A stretch of 64,000 nt of DNA from Marinifilum sp. D737. Its GTDB lineage: Bacteria; Bacteroidota; Bacteroidia; Bacteroidales; Marinifilaceae. This document shows, one piece after another, positions 34,632-43,942 of the stretch. The notes below the pieces were generated by a model. The model ran no database searches and was not told where the DNA came from. It worked only from the letters and a program-made list of their open reading frames with translations. The DNA is taken from positions 102,462-166,461 of the forward strand of contig NZ_JANQCD010000005.1 in assembly GCF_026672275.1 (NCBI RefSeq). The letters are read 5' to 3'. A program made the position numbers and the translations under genes. The number at the start of each line of letters is the position of its first letter. Position 1 is the first letter of the stretch.

Positions 34632-36497
34632 ATGATGAGCACTGTGAAAAGAACATTTTTTCTAATTTTATTTTTTTCTTTTTTTAGTCTGACTACCATA
34701 GCAGCAACAACTAAAATCGAAAAGCTTGAACCAGAATTCTGGTGGGTAGGAATGGAGAATCCCAATCTGCAATTGTTAATTTATGGTCAGGAAATTGGAG
34801 ATTATAAGGTAAGATTGGATTATCCAGGTGTTTTTCTGCAATCAGTGCAAAATGTTGAGAATGCAAATTACCTGTTTGTTAATTTACAAATCGATAAATC
34901 TGCGAAAGCAGGAAAATTTGATATTACATTTACCAATTCCAAAGGCAAGGAAATTAAATATCAGTATGAACTGAAGGAGAGAAAAGTGAATTCTTCAAAC
35001 CGCAAAGGTTTTAATTCTTCTGATGTGATTTATTTATTGATGCCAGATCGATTTGCCAATGGAAATCCCGAAAACGATTCAGTTGATGGATTGGCTGAAA
35101 AAGCAGATCGAGCCAATTTTGATGGTCGCCATGGTGGCGATATTGAAGGAATCATTAATCAGCTTGACTATTTACAAGATTTAGGAATTACTGCTTTATG
35201 GAGTACTCCTTTACTGGAAGATAATGAAGCCAGAGGTTCTTACCACACCTATGCCATTTCGGATTACTACAATGTAGATGCTCGATTTGGAGGAAACGAA
35301 GCTTACCTGGAGCTTTCCAAAGAATGTAAAAAAAGAGGCATAAAGCTGATCATGGACATGGTTTTTAACCATTGTGCCAGCGCTCATTGGTGGATGAAAG
35401 ATTTACCTCAGAAAGACTGGGTACATCTGCACGATGAGTACACCAACTCCAACCACAGAAAATCGACCATCCTGGACCCTTATGCATCGAATATTGATCA
35501 GGTTCAATTCTCTGATGGATGGTTTGATCGTAGTATGGCTGATTTAAATCAGAAAAATGAATTGTTGATGACCTACCTGATTCAAAACAGTATTTGGTGG
35601 GTAGAATATGCAGACCTGGACGGAATAAGGATGGATACTCATCCCTATAATGATCCTCAGGGAATGTCCAAATGGGGAAAAGCGGTTTTAACTGAATACC
35701 CCCATTTGAATATTGTCGGAGAGACATGGTACAAGTCTGCGGCTGATATTGCCTACTGGCAAAAGGATGCATTGAATGCAAATGCTTACAACTCTTACAT
35801 GCCATGTGTTATGGATTTTCAGTTGTTCTTTTCCTTGGAGAAAGCATTCCTGGAAAAACAGCAGTGGGAGAATGGTTTGGTTCGATTGTATAAGAGTCTT
35901 GCTTCAGATTATTTATACAAAGACTTAAGTAATATTCTGATTTTTACAGAAAATCATGATACGGATAGGATCATGTCTACTTTAAAAGGTGATCTTGATA
36001 AGTTTAAATTAATCAACACTTTTTTGATGACTACAAGAGGAATACCTCAAATTTATGCCGGTGTGGAAATCTTAATGGAAGGAAAGAAGAGTGATGGTGA
36101 TGGAAAAATGCGTATCGATTTTCCCGGAGGTTGGGAAGATGACGCAAGAAATGCTTTTACAGCCCAGGGAAGAACTGAAAAGGAAAATGAGGCATTCAAT
36201 TTTTTACAAAAACTACTTCAGTGGCGAAAAGCTAATTCTGTTATTCATTCGGGCAAACTCAAACATTATATCCCGCAAAATGATGTGTATGTTTATTTCC
36301 GATTTAATGATGAGAAAACAGTTATGGTAATCCTAAATAATGGTGATGAAAGTCAGGAGTTGAGTTTGGATCGTTTTTCGGAAAGTATAAAAGAATTTAC
36401 AAAAGGATATGATATTTTGAGTGAAAAAAACATTCAACTTTTAAATGGAAAATTAAAAGTGAATGGGAACACATCAATGGTATTGGAATTAAAATAG
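34632..36497 (+). CDS. Periplasmic GH13 neopullulanase/cyclomaltodextrinase (SusA-like)
   Basis: The 621-residue protein has a signal peptide (ending TIAA), an N-terminal beta domain of the cyclomaltodextrinase type (about 28-120, with EFWWVGMENPNLQLLIYG) and a GH13 barrel. Catalytic residues are D335 (GIRMDTHPY), E364 (IVGETW) and D443 (ENHDTDR). SusA-type enzymes cut maltodextrins and pullulan in the periplasm. A close paralogue is encoded at 49807-51657. It is the fourth gene of the operon. Either M1 or M2 (34635) could be the start. Confidence 0.93.
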   Translation: MMSTVKRTFFLILFFSFFSLTTIAATTKIEKLEPEFWWVGMENPNLQLLIYGQEIGDYKVRLDYPGVFLQSVQNVENANYLFVNLQIDKSAKAGKFDITFTNSKGKEIKYQYELKERKVNSSNRKGFNSSDVIYLLMPDRFANGNPENDSVDGLAEKADRANFDGRHGGDIEGIINQLDYLQDLGITALWSTPLLEDNEARGSYHTYAISDYYNVDARFGGNEAYLELSKECKKRGIKLIMDMVFNHCASAHWWMKDLPQKDWVHLHDEYTNSNHRKSTILDPYASNIDQVQFSDGWFDRSMADLNQKNELLMTYLIQNSIWWVEYADLDGIRMDTHPYNDPQGMSKWGKAVLTEYPHLNIVGETWYKSAADIAYWQKDALNANAYNSYMPCVMDFQLFFSLEKAFLEKQQWENGLVRLYKSLASDYLYKDLSNILIFTENHDTDRIMSTLKGDLDKFKLINTFLMTTRGIPQIYAGVEILMEGKKSDGDGKMRIDFPGGWEDDARNAFTAQGRTEKENEAFNFLQKLLQWRKANSVIHSGKLKHYIPQNDVYVYFRFNDEKTVMVILNNGDESQELSLDRFSESIKEFTKGYDILSEKNIQLLNGKLKVNGNTSMVLELK

Positions 36498-36528
36498 AAA
36501 ATAGCTTGAGGGCATTTTTAGAAAGAGT

Positions 36529-38931
36529 ATGAGGTTATTACAAGGTTTAAGATTATTTGTTTTTATTGCATTAATTGCAATATCATCTACTGTTTTTGCA
36601 CAAAATAGTGAGAGACAATTTATTTCATCTCAATTGAATGGTAAGGTTTTAGAAGTTAAAACCAATGATGGAAAATATGAAATTCAATTTTACAATGAAA
36701 GTATTGTTGAAACTGCATTTATACCGAATGGAGAAGAAAAAGGTATTTCACATGCTGTTGTGTTGAACCCAAAAGTTGATGGTCTTAGTTTGGTTGAGAA
36801 GAATGGTACTTTAGCATACATGTCAAAAGGACTTGCAGTGGAGATATCAAAGTCACCATTTTCGATTCAATACCTATATAAAGGAAAGAATCTGATATCA
36901 GAAAAAGAGGGATATACTAAAACTGACAGTACCGAAAATATCGATTTCCAAATTGAAAAAGAGGAAGTGTTATTTGGTGGAGGAGCTCGTGTGTTGGGAA
37001 TGAACAGACGAGGATATCGTTTGAATCTTTACAATCGTGCACATTACGGATACGGAACTCATTCTGAATTGATGAACTACACCATGCCTGTGGTTATTTC
37101 ATCAAAGAAATATGCGGTTCATTTCGATAATGCTCCTATCGGACATCTGGATTTAGACAGCAAAAAGACAAATACTTTGCGTTATGAGACTATCAGTGGA
37201 CGTAAGGTTTATCAGGTAATTGCTGCTGATTCATGGGAAGATTTCACCTATGAGTTTACCAACCTGACGGGAAGACAACCGCTGTTGCCTCGATGGGCTT
37301 TGGGTAACTTTTCAAGTCGTTTTGGTTACCATTCTCAGAAGGAGACCATGGAAACCATCGATCAGTTTGTAAAAGATTCCATTCCTGTAGATGCGATTAT
37401 TCTGGACCTGTTCTGGTTTGGAAAGGAGATGAAAGGAGAAATGGGGAACCTGGCCTTCCATCGCGACTCTTTCCCAAATCCTGAGAAGATGATTTCTGAT
37501 TTGGATAAAAAGGGAGTGAAGACCATTCTGATTACAGAACCTTTTATCCTGACCACCTCGAAAAGATGGCAGGAAGCTGTGGATAACAAAGTATTGGGAA
37601 CCGACATGGAGGGGAAACCTTTCACCTTTGACTTCTACTTTGGAAACACAGGATTGGTTGATGTATTTAAACCAGAGGCACAAGAATGGTTCTGGAATAT
37701 CTATAAAGGTTTGGCCAATATGGGCGTTGGTGGCTGGTGGGGCGACCTTGGAGAGCCTGAAGTACACCCTTCAGCCTTGCAGCATATCAATGGTTCAGCC
37801 GATGAAGTACACAATATTTACGGACATTATTGGGCCAAATTGGTCTATGAAGGATACGAGAAGGACCTTTCCAATCAGCGACCTTTTATTTTGATGAGAG
37901 CTGGAGCTGTCGGATCTCAAAGATATGGAATGATTCCATGGACCGGAGATGTGAGCCGTAGCTGGGATGGTTTGAAACCTCAAACTGAGATTTCCCTTCA
38001 GATGGGGCTACAGGGAATTTCCTATATGCACTCCGACTTGGGAGGATTTGCCGGGGATAACCTGGATGATGAACTCTATACCCGTTGGTTGCAGTATGGC
38101 GTATTCCAGCCTATTTATCGTCCGCATGCGCAGGAAGCTGTGCCATCGGAGCCGATATTCAGAGAGCCTAAAACAAAGGCACTAGCCAAGAAATCTATCG
38201 AGATGAGATATCAGTTGATGCCATATAACTACACCTTAGCGTTTGAAAACAACCAAACAGGATTGCCATTGATGCGACCTCTGTTTTTTGAAGAGCAGGA
38301 TAACAAAGCATTGCTGAATGTTTCCGATACCTACATGTGGGGAGATGCATTTCTAGTATCTACCATTACTGATGCAGGAGCCAAGCAAAAAGAGGTGTAC
38401 TTGCCAAAAGGAAACGTATGGTTCGATTTTGTAAAGGAGAAAAAATATTTCGGTGGATCGTCGTACACGGTTCAGGTTGAAGAGGATCATATTCCAGTAT
38501 TTGTGCGTGCAGGTTCTTTCATTCCAATGAAAAAGGGAATGCACAATTCAGGTGAATACTCTTTAGAGAATTATGAATTGCACTACTATCATGACTCTTC
38601 TGTGAAGACTAGCAAGGGAAAACTTTACAACGATAATGGAGAAACTCCTAAAGCATATGAAAAAGGAGAATATGAGTTGTTGAAGTTTACTTCTGCCCAT
38701 TCAGGTTCCAAATTAAAATTGGATATTGCAACTGAGAAAGGATCGAACTACACAATTGAAGACAAGAAAGTAAATTGGGTGATTCATAGTATCAAAAAGC
38801 AACCTAAGAAGGTGAAGTGGGGAAAGAAAAACCTTGATTTCATCTGGGATAAAAACTCAAGAGTTCTTCAGTTTACTGAAGAGTTACATAAAGGAAAAAA
38901 TCAATCAATCACTATAAAACTTGCCAAATAA
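36529..38931 (+). CDS. GH31 alpha-glucosidase or 4-alpha-glucosyltransferase
   Basis: The 800-residue protein has a signal peptide (ending TVFAQ) and the N-terminal beta-sandwich, barrel and C-terminal beta domains of GH31. The nucleophile region reads GWWGDLGEPEVHP (D406) and the acid/base region WTGDVSRSW (D474). The GDLGEPE form is shared with the GH31 group that includes Cellvibrio oligosaccharide 4-alpha-D-glucosyltransferase, as far as I recall, so transfer and not only hydrolysis is possible. Location is periplasmic. The stop codon overlaps the start of the next gene by one base, indicating translational coupling. Confidence 0.92.
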   Translation: MRLLQGLRLFVFIALIAISSTVFAQNSERQFISSQLNGKVLEVKTNDGKYEIQFYNESIVETAFIPNGEEKGISHAVVLNPKVDGLSLVEKNGTLAYMSKGLAVEISKSPFSIQYLYKGKNLISEKEGYTKTDSTENIDFQIEKEEVLFGGGARVLGMNRRGYRLNLYNRAHYGYGTHSELMNYTMPVVISSKKYAVHFDNAPIGHLDLDSKKTNTLRYETISGRKVYQVIAADSWEDFTYEFTNLTGRQPLLPRWALGNFSSRFGYHSQKETMETIDQFVKDSIPVDAIILDLFWFGKEMKGEMGNLAFHRDSFPNPEKMISDLDKKGVKTILITEPFILTTSKRWQEAVDNKVLGTDMEGKPFTFDFYFGNTGLVDVFKPEAQEWFWNIYKGLANMGVGGWWGDLGEPEVHPSALQHINGSADEVHNIYGHYWAKLVYEGYEKDLSNQRPFILMRAGAVGSQRYGMIPWTGDVSRSWDGLKPQTEISLQMGLQGISYMHSDLGGFAGDNLDDELYTRWLQYGVFQPIYRPHAQEAVPSEPIFREPKTKALAKKSIEMRYQLMPYNYTLAFENNQTGLPLMRPLFFEEQDNKALLNVSDTYMWGDAFLVSTITDAGAKQKEVYLPKGNVWFDFVKEKKYFGGSSYTVQVEEDHIPVFVRAGSFIPMKKGMHNSGEYSLENYELHYYHDSSVKTSKGKLYNDNGETPKAYEKGEYELLKFTSAHSGSKLKLDIATEKGSNYTIEDKKVNWVIHSIKKQPKKVKWGKKNLDFIWDKNSRVLQFTEELHKGKNQSITIKLAK

Positions 38932-40583
38932 TGAAGAATATTGGATTCAGCATTTTAGCAGTATTGTTTCTGTTTTTGTCATCTTGTTCAAAGGTTGAGA
39001 AAAAAGCAGAACAGAAAGAGAAACCTTTTGTGTGGGAGGGTGCAAACCTTTACTTCCTGCTGACTGACCGTTTCAATAATGGAACAACAGATAATGATGT
39101 CAACTTTGAGAGAGAATTACCAACAGGTAAATTGAGAGGATTCGAGGGGGGAGACATCAAGGGAATCACGCAAAAGATTAAAGAAGGATATTTTACCAAA
39201 CTGGGTATTAATGCCATATGGTTTACGCCAATCACGGAACAGATTCACGGATCTGTTGATGAGGGAACAGGAAATACCTACGGTTTTCACGGCTACTGGG
39301 CCAAGGACTGGACTGCTTTAGATCCTAACTTTGGAACCATGGACGATTTGGCTGAATTGGTTCAAACAGCTCATGCCAATGGAATTCGTATCGTAATGGA
39401 TGCCGTAATCAACCATACCGGACCAGCTACTGAGAAAGATCCTGCATGGGAAAAGGAATGGGTGCGTGTAGAGCCTACCTGTACTTATAAGAATTACAAA
39501 ACTACCATTGAGTGTACCTTAACCGATAATCTGCCTGATATCAAAACAGAAAGCACTCAGGAGGTTGGAATTCCAGCCAGCCTGGCACAGAAGTGGAAAG
39601 ACGAAGGTCGCTACGATCAGGAGATGAAGGAACTGGACGAGTTCTTTGCTCGCACGGGTTATCCTCGTACCCCGAAGTTCTACCTGATTAAGTGGTTGTG
39701 CGATTACATTATTCAGTTTGGTATCGACGGTTATAGAGTAGATACAGTAAAACATACCGAAGAATCGGTTTGGGCTGACTTCCGCAAAGAGTGTGAATAT
39801 GCTTTTGAATTGTGGAAGAAGAACAATCCAGAAAAGGTTCTGGATGATAACAAATTCTACACAGTAGGAGAGGTTTATGGATATAGCATCAGCCACAAGT
39901 TTGCCTACGATTTTGGCGACAAAAAGGTGAATTACTATGCCAACGGATTTACCGATTTAATCAACTTCGAATTTAAATACAACGCTCAATCAGCTTATGA
40001 AGAGTTGTTTTCGAGATATTCAGATATTCTTCATGGCGATTTAAAAGGATATGGTGTATTGAACTACCTGACCTCACATGATGACGGTACTCCTTTCGAT
40101 CAGAAAAGAGAAAGAAGTATTGAGTCGGCTACCAAGCTATTGCTTTGCCCGGGAACTTCGCAGGTTTACTATGGCGACGAAACGGCGAGACCTTTGCTTA
40201 TTGAGGGGACTCAGGGCGATGCTACCTTACGTTCGTTCATGAACTGGGAAGATGTAAAAACAGATGCTAAGGTACAGGCTACATTGAAGCACTGGCAGTT
40301 GTTGGGACAGTTCAGAAGAAACCACCCGGCTGTTGGAGCAGGTGTTCACAAAATGATTTCGGAAAATCCATATGTGTTCAGCCGTTCATATACGAAAGGT
40401 GATTTTCAGGATCAGGTGATTGTGGCTTTGGATCTTGAAAAAGGAGAAAAAGTACTACCTGTAAAATTTGTTGATGGAACTCACTTGCGTGATGCCTACT
40501 CAGGAAAAGAGGTGACGGTGAAGAATGGAAAAGTGACTATCGACACTGAATTTGATATTGTATTGTTGGAAACCACTAACTAA
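38931..40583 (+). CDS. MalS-like GH13 alpha-amylase lipoprotein
   Basis: The 550-residue protein has a lipoprotein leader with C19 (LSSCSK). The GH13 barrel begins LYFLLTDRFNNGTTDNDVNF. Catalytic residues are D271 (GYRVDTVKH), E314 (TVGEVYG) and D384 (TSHDDGTPF). The inserted region around residues 170-250 and the GIDGYRVDTVKHTEESVW stretch resemble E. coli MalS, a periplasmic amylase that releases maltohexaose. Membrane anchoring in the periplasm or on the surface is expected; Ser-Lys after the Cys lacks the acidic surface export signal, favouring the periplasmic side. It starts in the stop codon of the GH31 gene. Confidence 0.92.
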   Translation: MKNIGFSILAVLFLFLSSCSKVEKKAEQKEKPFVWEGANLYFLLTDRFNNGTTDNDVNFERELPTGKLRGFEGGDIKGITQKIKEGYFTKLGINAIWFTPITEQIHGSVDEGTGNTYGFHGYWAKDWTALDPNFGTMDDLAELVQTAHANGIRIVMDAVINHTGPATEKDPAWEKEWVRVEPTCTYKNYKTTIECTLTDNLPDIKTESTQEVGIPASLAQKWKDEGRYDQEMKELDEFFARTGYPRTPKFYLIKWLCDYIIQFGIDGYRVDTVKHTEESVWADFRKECEYAFELWKKNNPEKVLDDNKFYTVGEVYGYSISHKFAYDFGDKKVNYYANGFTDLINFEFKYNAQSAYEELFSRYSDILHGDLKGYGVLNYLTSHDDGTPFDQKRERSIESATKLLLCPGTSQVYYGDETARPLLIEGTQGDATLRSFMNWEDVKTDAKVQATLKHWQLLGQFRRNHPAVGAGVHKMISENPYVFSRSYTKGDFQDQVIVALDLEKGEKVLPVKFVDGTHLRDAYSGKEVTVKNGKVTIDTEFDIVLLETTN

Positions 40584-40589
40584 AATACG

Positions 40590-40617
40590 TTGAGAGAATC
40601 CTGTAATAGGGACTCTC
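40590..40617 (+). promoter_or_regulatory. Intercistronic hairpin between two GH13 lipoprotein genes
   Basis: TGAGAG..TCC and GGGA..CTCTCA pair with a small internal mismatch around a TGTAATA loop, followed by GCATTCTTT. It may be a weak terminator or a stabilising structure. Confidence 0.45.
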
Positions 40618-40672
40618 AGCATTCTTTATCGAAACAAAATATCACAGATACTAATTGATTAAATTATTAGAA

Positions 40673-42034
40673 ATGAAGCGAATTTATCAGACTGTTTTAA
40701 GCTTTTTAGTGCTAGCAGGTATTTTGGTAGGATGCCAAAACAAACCGGCAACTAAAACTGTCAAGGCCGAAAAACCTTTGGAATGGAGTAGAAATGCGAA
40801 CATTTACGAGGTGAATATTCGTCAGCACACCAAGGAGGGGACTTTCAATGCCTTTGCAGATCACTTGCCACGTTTGAAAGAGATGGGGGTTGATATTCTT
40901 TGGTTAATGCCAATTTTTCCTATCTCTGAGAAGAACCGTAAAGGATCATTGGGAAGTTATTATTCTGTGAAAGACTACAGAGCGGTAAGCCCTGAGTATG
41001 GAACCATGGAAGACTTCAAAAACCTTGTGAAAAAAGCACATGATTTGGGAATGTATGTGATCCTTGACTGGGTGGCAAACCATACCGGATGGGACAATCA
41101 CCTAATTACTGAACATGCTGATTGGTATACTCACAATGAGAAAGGTGAGATTGTATCTCCTGTTGAGGATTGGAGCGATACTGCTGATTTGAACTTCGAC
41201 AATGAGGAGTTGCGCAAATACATGATCGGTTCTTTGAAATTCTGGATTGAGCAGGCCGATGTAGATGGTTACCGTTGCGATATGGCTGCCATGGTACCTA
41301 CCGATTTCTGGAACAGAGCTCGCAAGGAGTTGGACGCTGTGAAACCCGTATTTATGTTGGCTGAAGCCTGGGAGCCTGAGTTGGTTGAGGAAGCTTTTGA
41401 TATGGCTTACGGTTGGGATTTCCACCACCTGATGAACCATATTGCCAAGGGAGAAAAGAATGCAAAAGAGATTGATGCATACTTTGCTAAAGTTGATACT
41501 TTGTATCCTAAGGATGCATACATCATGAACTTCCTGACCAATCATGATGAGAACTCATGGGCCGGAACCATTAAGGAGAGAATGGGCGATGCAGGAAATA
41601 CCTTTGCCGTGTTAACCTTCACCATGCCTGGAATGCCTATGCTTTACAGCGGTCAGGAGGCTGGTTTAGATCACCGTTTGAAATTCTTCGAGAAAGATGA
41701 AATCAACTGGGACAACAAGGAGTTAATGCCATTCTATACTCAATTAATCAGCCTGAAGAAAAACAACAAGGCATTGAGAAACGGTGCACAGGGCGGACAG
41801 TTGGTAAGAATTCCTTCTGATAAGGATGAGGCTGTATATGCTTTTGTTCGTGAAAAAGATGGCGACAAGATTCTTGTGGTATTGAACCTTACAGGAGAAG
41901 CACAGGATGTAAACCTGAACTCTGAGCTGTTAGCCGGAGAATATAAAGAGTACTTTACCAACGAAGCAGCCAAGTTTGCTGCCAAAGAGAAAATGTCTCT
42001 AAAGGCATGGGAATACAAAGTATTCGTTAAGTAG
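40673..42034 (+). CDS. GH13 alpha-amylase-family lipoprotein
   Basis: I choose ATG at 40673 (MKRIYQTVLSF), which gives a lipoprotein leader with C21 (LVGCQN); an in-frame ATG at 40655 adds six residues. The protein (453 residues) is a compact GH13: barrel start ANIYEVNIRQHTKEGTF, VANHTG, D203 (GYRCDMAAM), E231 (MLAEAWEPE), D292 (TNHDENSW), and a C-terminal beta domain. The Cys just before the nucleophile is a familiar form in small maltogenic amylases of Bacteroidota. Last gene of the operon; a strong terminator follows. Confidence 0.92.
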   Translation: MKRIYQTVLSFLVLAGILVGCQNKPATKTVKAEKPLEWSRNANIYEVNIRQHTKEGTFNAFADHLPRLKEMGVDILWLMPIFPISEKNRKGSLGSYYSVKDYRAVSPEYGTMEDFKNLVKKAHDLGMYVILDWVANHTGWDNHLITEHADWYTHNEKGEIVSPVEDWSDTADLNFDNEELRKYMIGSLKFWIEQADVDGYRCDMAAMVPTDFWNRARKELDAVKPVFMLAEAWEPELVEEAFDMAYGWDFHHLMNHIAKGEKNAKEIDAYFAKVDTLYPKDAYIMNFLTNHDENSWAGTIKERMGDAGNTFAVLTFTMPGMPMLYSGQEAGLDHRLKFFEKDEINWDNKELMPFYTQLISLKKNNKALRNGAQGGQLVRIPSDKDEAVYAFVREKDGDKILVVLNLTGEAQDVNLNSELLAGEYKEYFTNEAAKFAAKEKMSLKAWEYKVFVK

Positions 42035-42073
42035 TATTAAGTTTCCGATTGATTCGGAAAACCGATATCCCAA

Positions 42074-42108
42074 GGAAAAGCCGCTCATCGAGTGGCTTTT
42101 CTGTTTTT
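42074..42108 (+). terminator. Terminator of the maltose operon
   Basis: GAAAAGCC.CT (from 42075) pairs with AG.GGCTTTTC (to 42101), followed by TGTTTTT. It lies 41 nt past the last GH13 stop codon. Confidence 0.88.
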
Positions 42109-42415
42109 ATACCATAGCATGAAGTCCAAAACTGGCCACTTTTACAAAACTTACTCTCAATTATTTTGCTTACATAAAGAAATGGAAACATTTGAAATGC
42201 CGTAATAAAATTATTACGTTTACAATTCTTTGGAAGTAGGATGAAATGAACATGTAAATTTTAATTGAAGAGATGCTTTTGCTAGTGTATCATTTTATTG
42301 AGTTCTATTTGTAAAATAGAACCACATGAATGGACTCATGCGATATTGGAGGACAGAACTATAAACAACAGACTTGCTGCACTTAGGGGAGTGATTGGTT
42401 AAACACAAAAATTCT
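42109..42415. other. Intergenic region upstream of the first Crp/Fnr gene
   Basis: The region holds no convincing ORF. ACAGACTTGCTGCACTTAG (42368-42386) resembles part of the palindromic repeat at 44001-44030 (see that entry), suggesting a partial copy. No clear -7/-33 pair was seen. Confidence 0.45.
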
Positions 42416-42982
42416 ATGACATTTTTAGATTTGGTACTGAACTCGATTAAGGAGGATGAGAAAAGTTGGAATAAGTTTAGGAGCGCAATTTCTGAAAGAG
42501 AAATTAAATCTAAAACTGTTTTGCTAAACGAAGGGGATATAGCTAATTGTATTCACTTTATAAAAAAGGGATGTTTGCGTCAAGGGTTCAACAAAGATGG
42601 AAAAGATATCACTTTTCAATTCTTTTTTGAAGATCAGGCAGTGGCATCAATTGATAGTTTTATTAATGGCACACCAAGTCTTTTTTCAATAGAAAGTATT
42701 GAAGCATCTTCAATCCTGTCAATAAAAAAAGATGACTTTGATGAAATACTTCAAGCTTATCCTAAATTAAAGGAAGCTTTTCAATCATTAATATTTCAAC
42801 GATTTAGAAACTATACTCGCTTATTCTTATCGAGGATAAAAGATACTCCAAGAGAGCGTTATGAAGATTTAGTTACAAACCATCCGGAAATAGTTAAAAG
42901 AATTCCTCAACATTACATTGCTTCATATTTGGGCATCACAGCAATTTCACTTAGCAGAATAAGAAACAGAAAGAAAACCTGA
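42416..42982 (+). CDS. Crp/Fnr-family transcriptional regulator 1
   Basis: The 188-residue protein has a cyclic-nucleotide-binding-like beta domain (TVLLNEGDIANCIHFIKKGC) and a short C-terminal HTH (HYIASYLGITAISLSRIRNR). It has no Cys cluster for an Fe-S centre, so the signal is probably not Fnr-like. I take ATG at 42416; a TTG at 42395 would add seven residues. A perfect palindrome starts 6 nt after its stop, in the promoter region of the next gene, a ferredoxin. Its recognition helix is almost the same as that of the second Crp/Fnr protein (51835), which has the same arrangement. It likely controls the ferredoxin/cytochrome pair. Confidence 0.88.
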   Translation: MTFLDLVLNSIKEDEKSWNKFRSAISEREIKSKTVLLNEGDIANCIHFIKKGCLRQGFNKDGKDITFQFFFEDQAVASIDSFINGTPSLFSIESIEASSILSIKKDDFDEILQAYPKLKEAFQSLIFQRFRNYTRLFLSRIKDTPRERYEDLVTNHPEIVKRIPQHYIASYLGITAISLSRIRNRKKT

Positions 42983-42987
42983 TTTCT

Positions 42988-43030
42988 TAACAATTGTTAT
43001 CGTTGAAAAAAACTTCAAGGTGCATTTTTG
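42988..43030 (+). promoter_or_regulatory. Crp/Fnr-type operator and promoter of the ferredoxin gene
   Basis: TAACAATTGTTA (42988-42999) is a perfect 12-bp palindrome. CATTTTTG (43023-43030) resembles the TAnnTTTG -7 box. Palindrome start to TTTG is 39 bp, exactly as at 52420-52462. If transcription begins about 5 nt after the box, the operator centre lies near -41.5, the class II activator position. Confidence 0.6.
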
Positions 43031-43051
43031 CATAAATCAACGATAACAATT

Positions 43052-43285
43052 ATGAAACAAAAAGTAAAAAGTTCAAGACAGCCCTTGAGCGAAAATATCC
43101 AAATCGATTCAAAAAAATGTAAAGCATGTTGGATGTGCATTGAAGTATGCCCAAATAATGTGCTTGGCAAAATAAATATCCTTTGGCACAAACATGCAAA
43201 AATAGTGAATCAAGCTAACTGCATAGGATGTTTAAAATGCCTAAAAGTTTGTGGTTTTAATGCTGTTTTACATCTAAAAAACTAA
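43052..43285 (+). CDS. Small 4Fe-4S ferredoxin
   Basis: The 77-residue protein has two Cys clusters: CKACWMCIEVCP and CIGCLKCLKVC, giving two [4Fe-4S] sites of the bacterial ferredoxin type. I take ATG at 43052; an upstream TTG at 43028 would lie inside the predicted promoter. The gene ends 3 bp before a small membrane protein with heme-like His residues, so the two may pass electrons to or from the membrane. Electron donor and acceptor are unknown. Confidence 0.88.
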   Translation: MKQKVKSSRQPLSENIQIDSKKCKACWMCIEVCPNNVLGKINILWHKHAKIVNQANCIGCLKCLKVCGFNAVLHLKN

Positions 43286-43288
43286 GGT

Positions 43289-43771
43289 ATGAGTAAAGGG
43301 ATTTTAAATTTATCGGTAAATATTGGATTGCTTATTTCTAGTTTGGTTGCGGTGTTTTCTGGTTTACTAATTCAGTTTTATTATCATGTAGGAGATCAGG
43401 ATTTTACAAGTGTTGTTTTAGGATTTAAACATTTTGGATGGTTGCAAGTGCATAAAATATCAAGTATTTTATTTTCTGTTTTTATGCTGCACCATATTGT
43501 TACACTCCAAAAATGGTATAAAGTGGTTATCAAGAAAAAGCTTTATTCAAAACACAGGCAGGTAATAATCTTTTCGGTTATCAGTGTTCTGGTTACAATA
43601 ACAGGTTTCATCCCATGGTTTATTAGTACAATAAGTGACGAAAGCACTTTAGGTTTCATTCTTATTGAAATGCATGATAAAATTGGATTGATATTCGTAC
43701 TGTATGTTTTGTTGCACATTTTTAATAGGTTGAATTGGTTTACAACTAGTTTTAACAATTTAAGAATATAG
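43289..43771 (+). CDS. DUF4405-like four-helix membrane protein, possible cytochrome b
   Basis: The 160-residue protein has four hydrophobic segments. His residues lie in or near helix 2 (H55, H68, H69 in LQVHKISSILFSVFMLHHI) and helix 4 (EMHDKIGLIFVLYVLLHIF), a spacing suited to heme b ligation. This matches the DUF4405 group, thought to be cytochrome-b-like. It follows the ferredoxin gene by 3 bp. Heme binding is inference. There is no catalytic subunit in the operon. Confidence 0.75.
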   Translation: MSKGILNLSVNIGLLISSLVAVFSGLLIQFYYHVGDQDFTSVVLGFKHFGWLQVHKISSILFSVFMLHHIVTLQKWYKVVIKKKLYSKHRQVIIFSVISVLVTITGFIPWFISTISDESTLGFILIEMHDKIGLIFVLYVLLHIFNRLNWFTTSFNNLRI

Positions 43772-43787
43772 ATACTGTACTCTTGAT

Positions 43788-43823
43788 AGCCCCCAAGCTG
43801 ACTCAAATCACAGGCTTGTGGCT
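43788..43823. repeat. REP-like palindromic repeat, copy B
   Basis: AGCC.CCAAGC and GCTTGTGGCT form an imperfect stem with a 15-nt loop that contains CACAG. It is related to the copy at 44001-44023. A different hairpin (AGCCC.GC/GC.GGGCT, 43841-43871) follows and may end the cytochrome transcript. Confidence 0.6.
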
Positions 43824-43942
43824 AAAACTTAAAATATATTAGCCCAGCCAAATTATAAAAAGTGCCGGGCTTAATTCATTTACTGCTGAACCAACTCATG
43901 TATTGCTACATTAGTATTGTGACAGAAGCACACCATTAAAAG

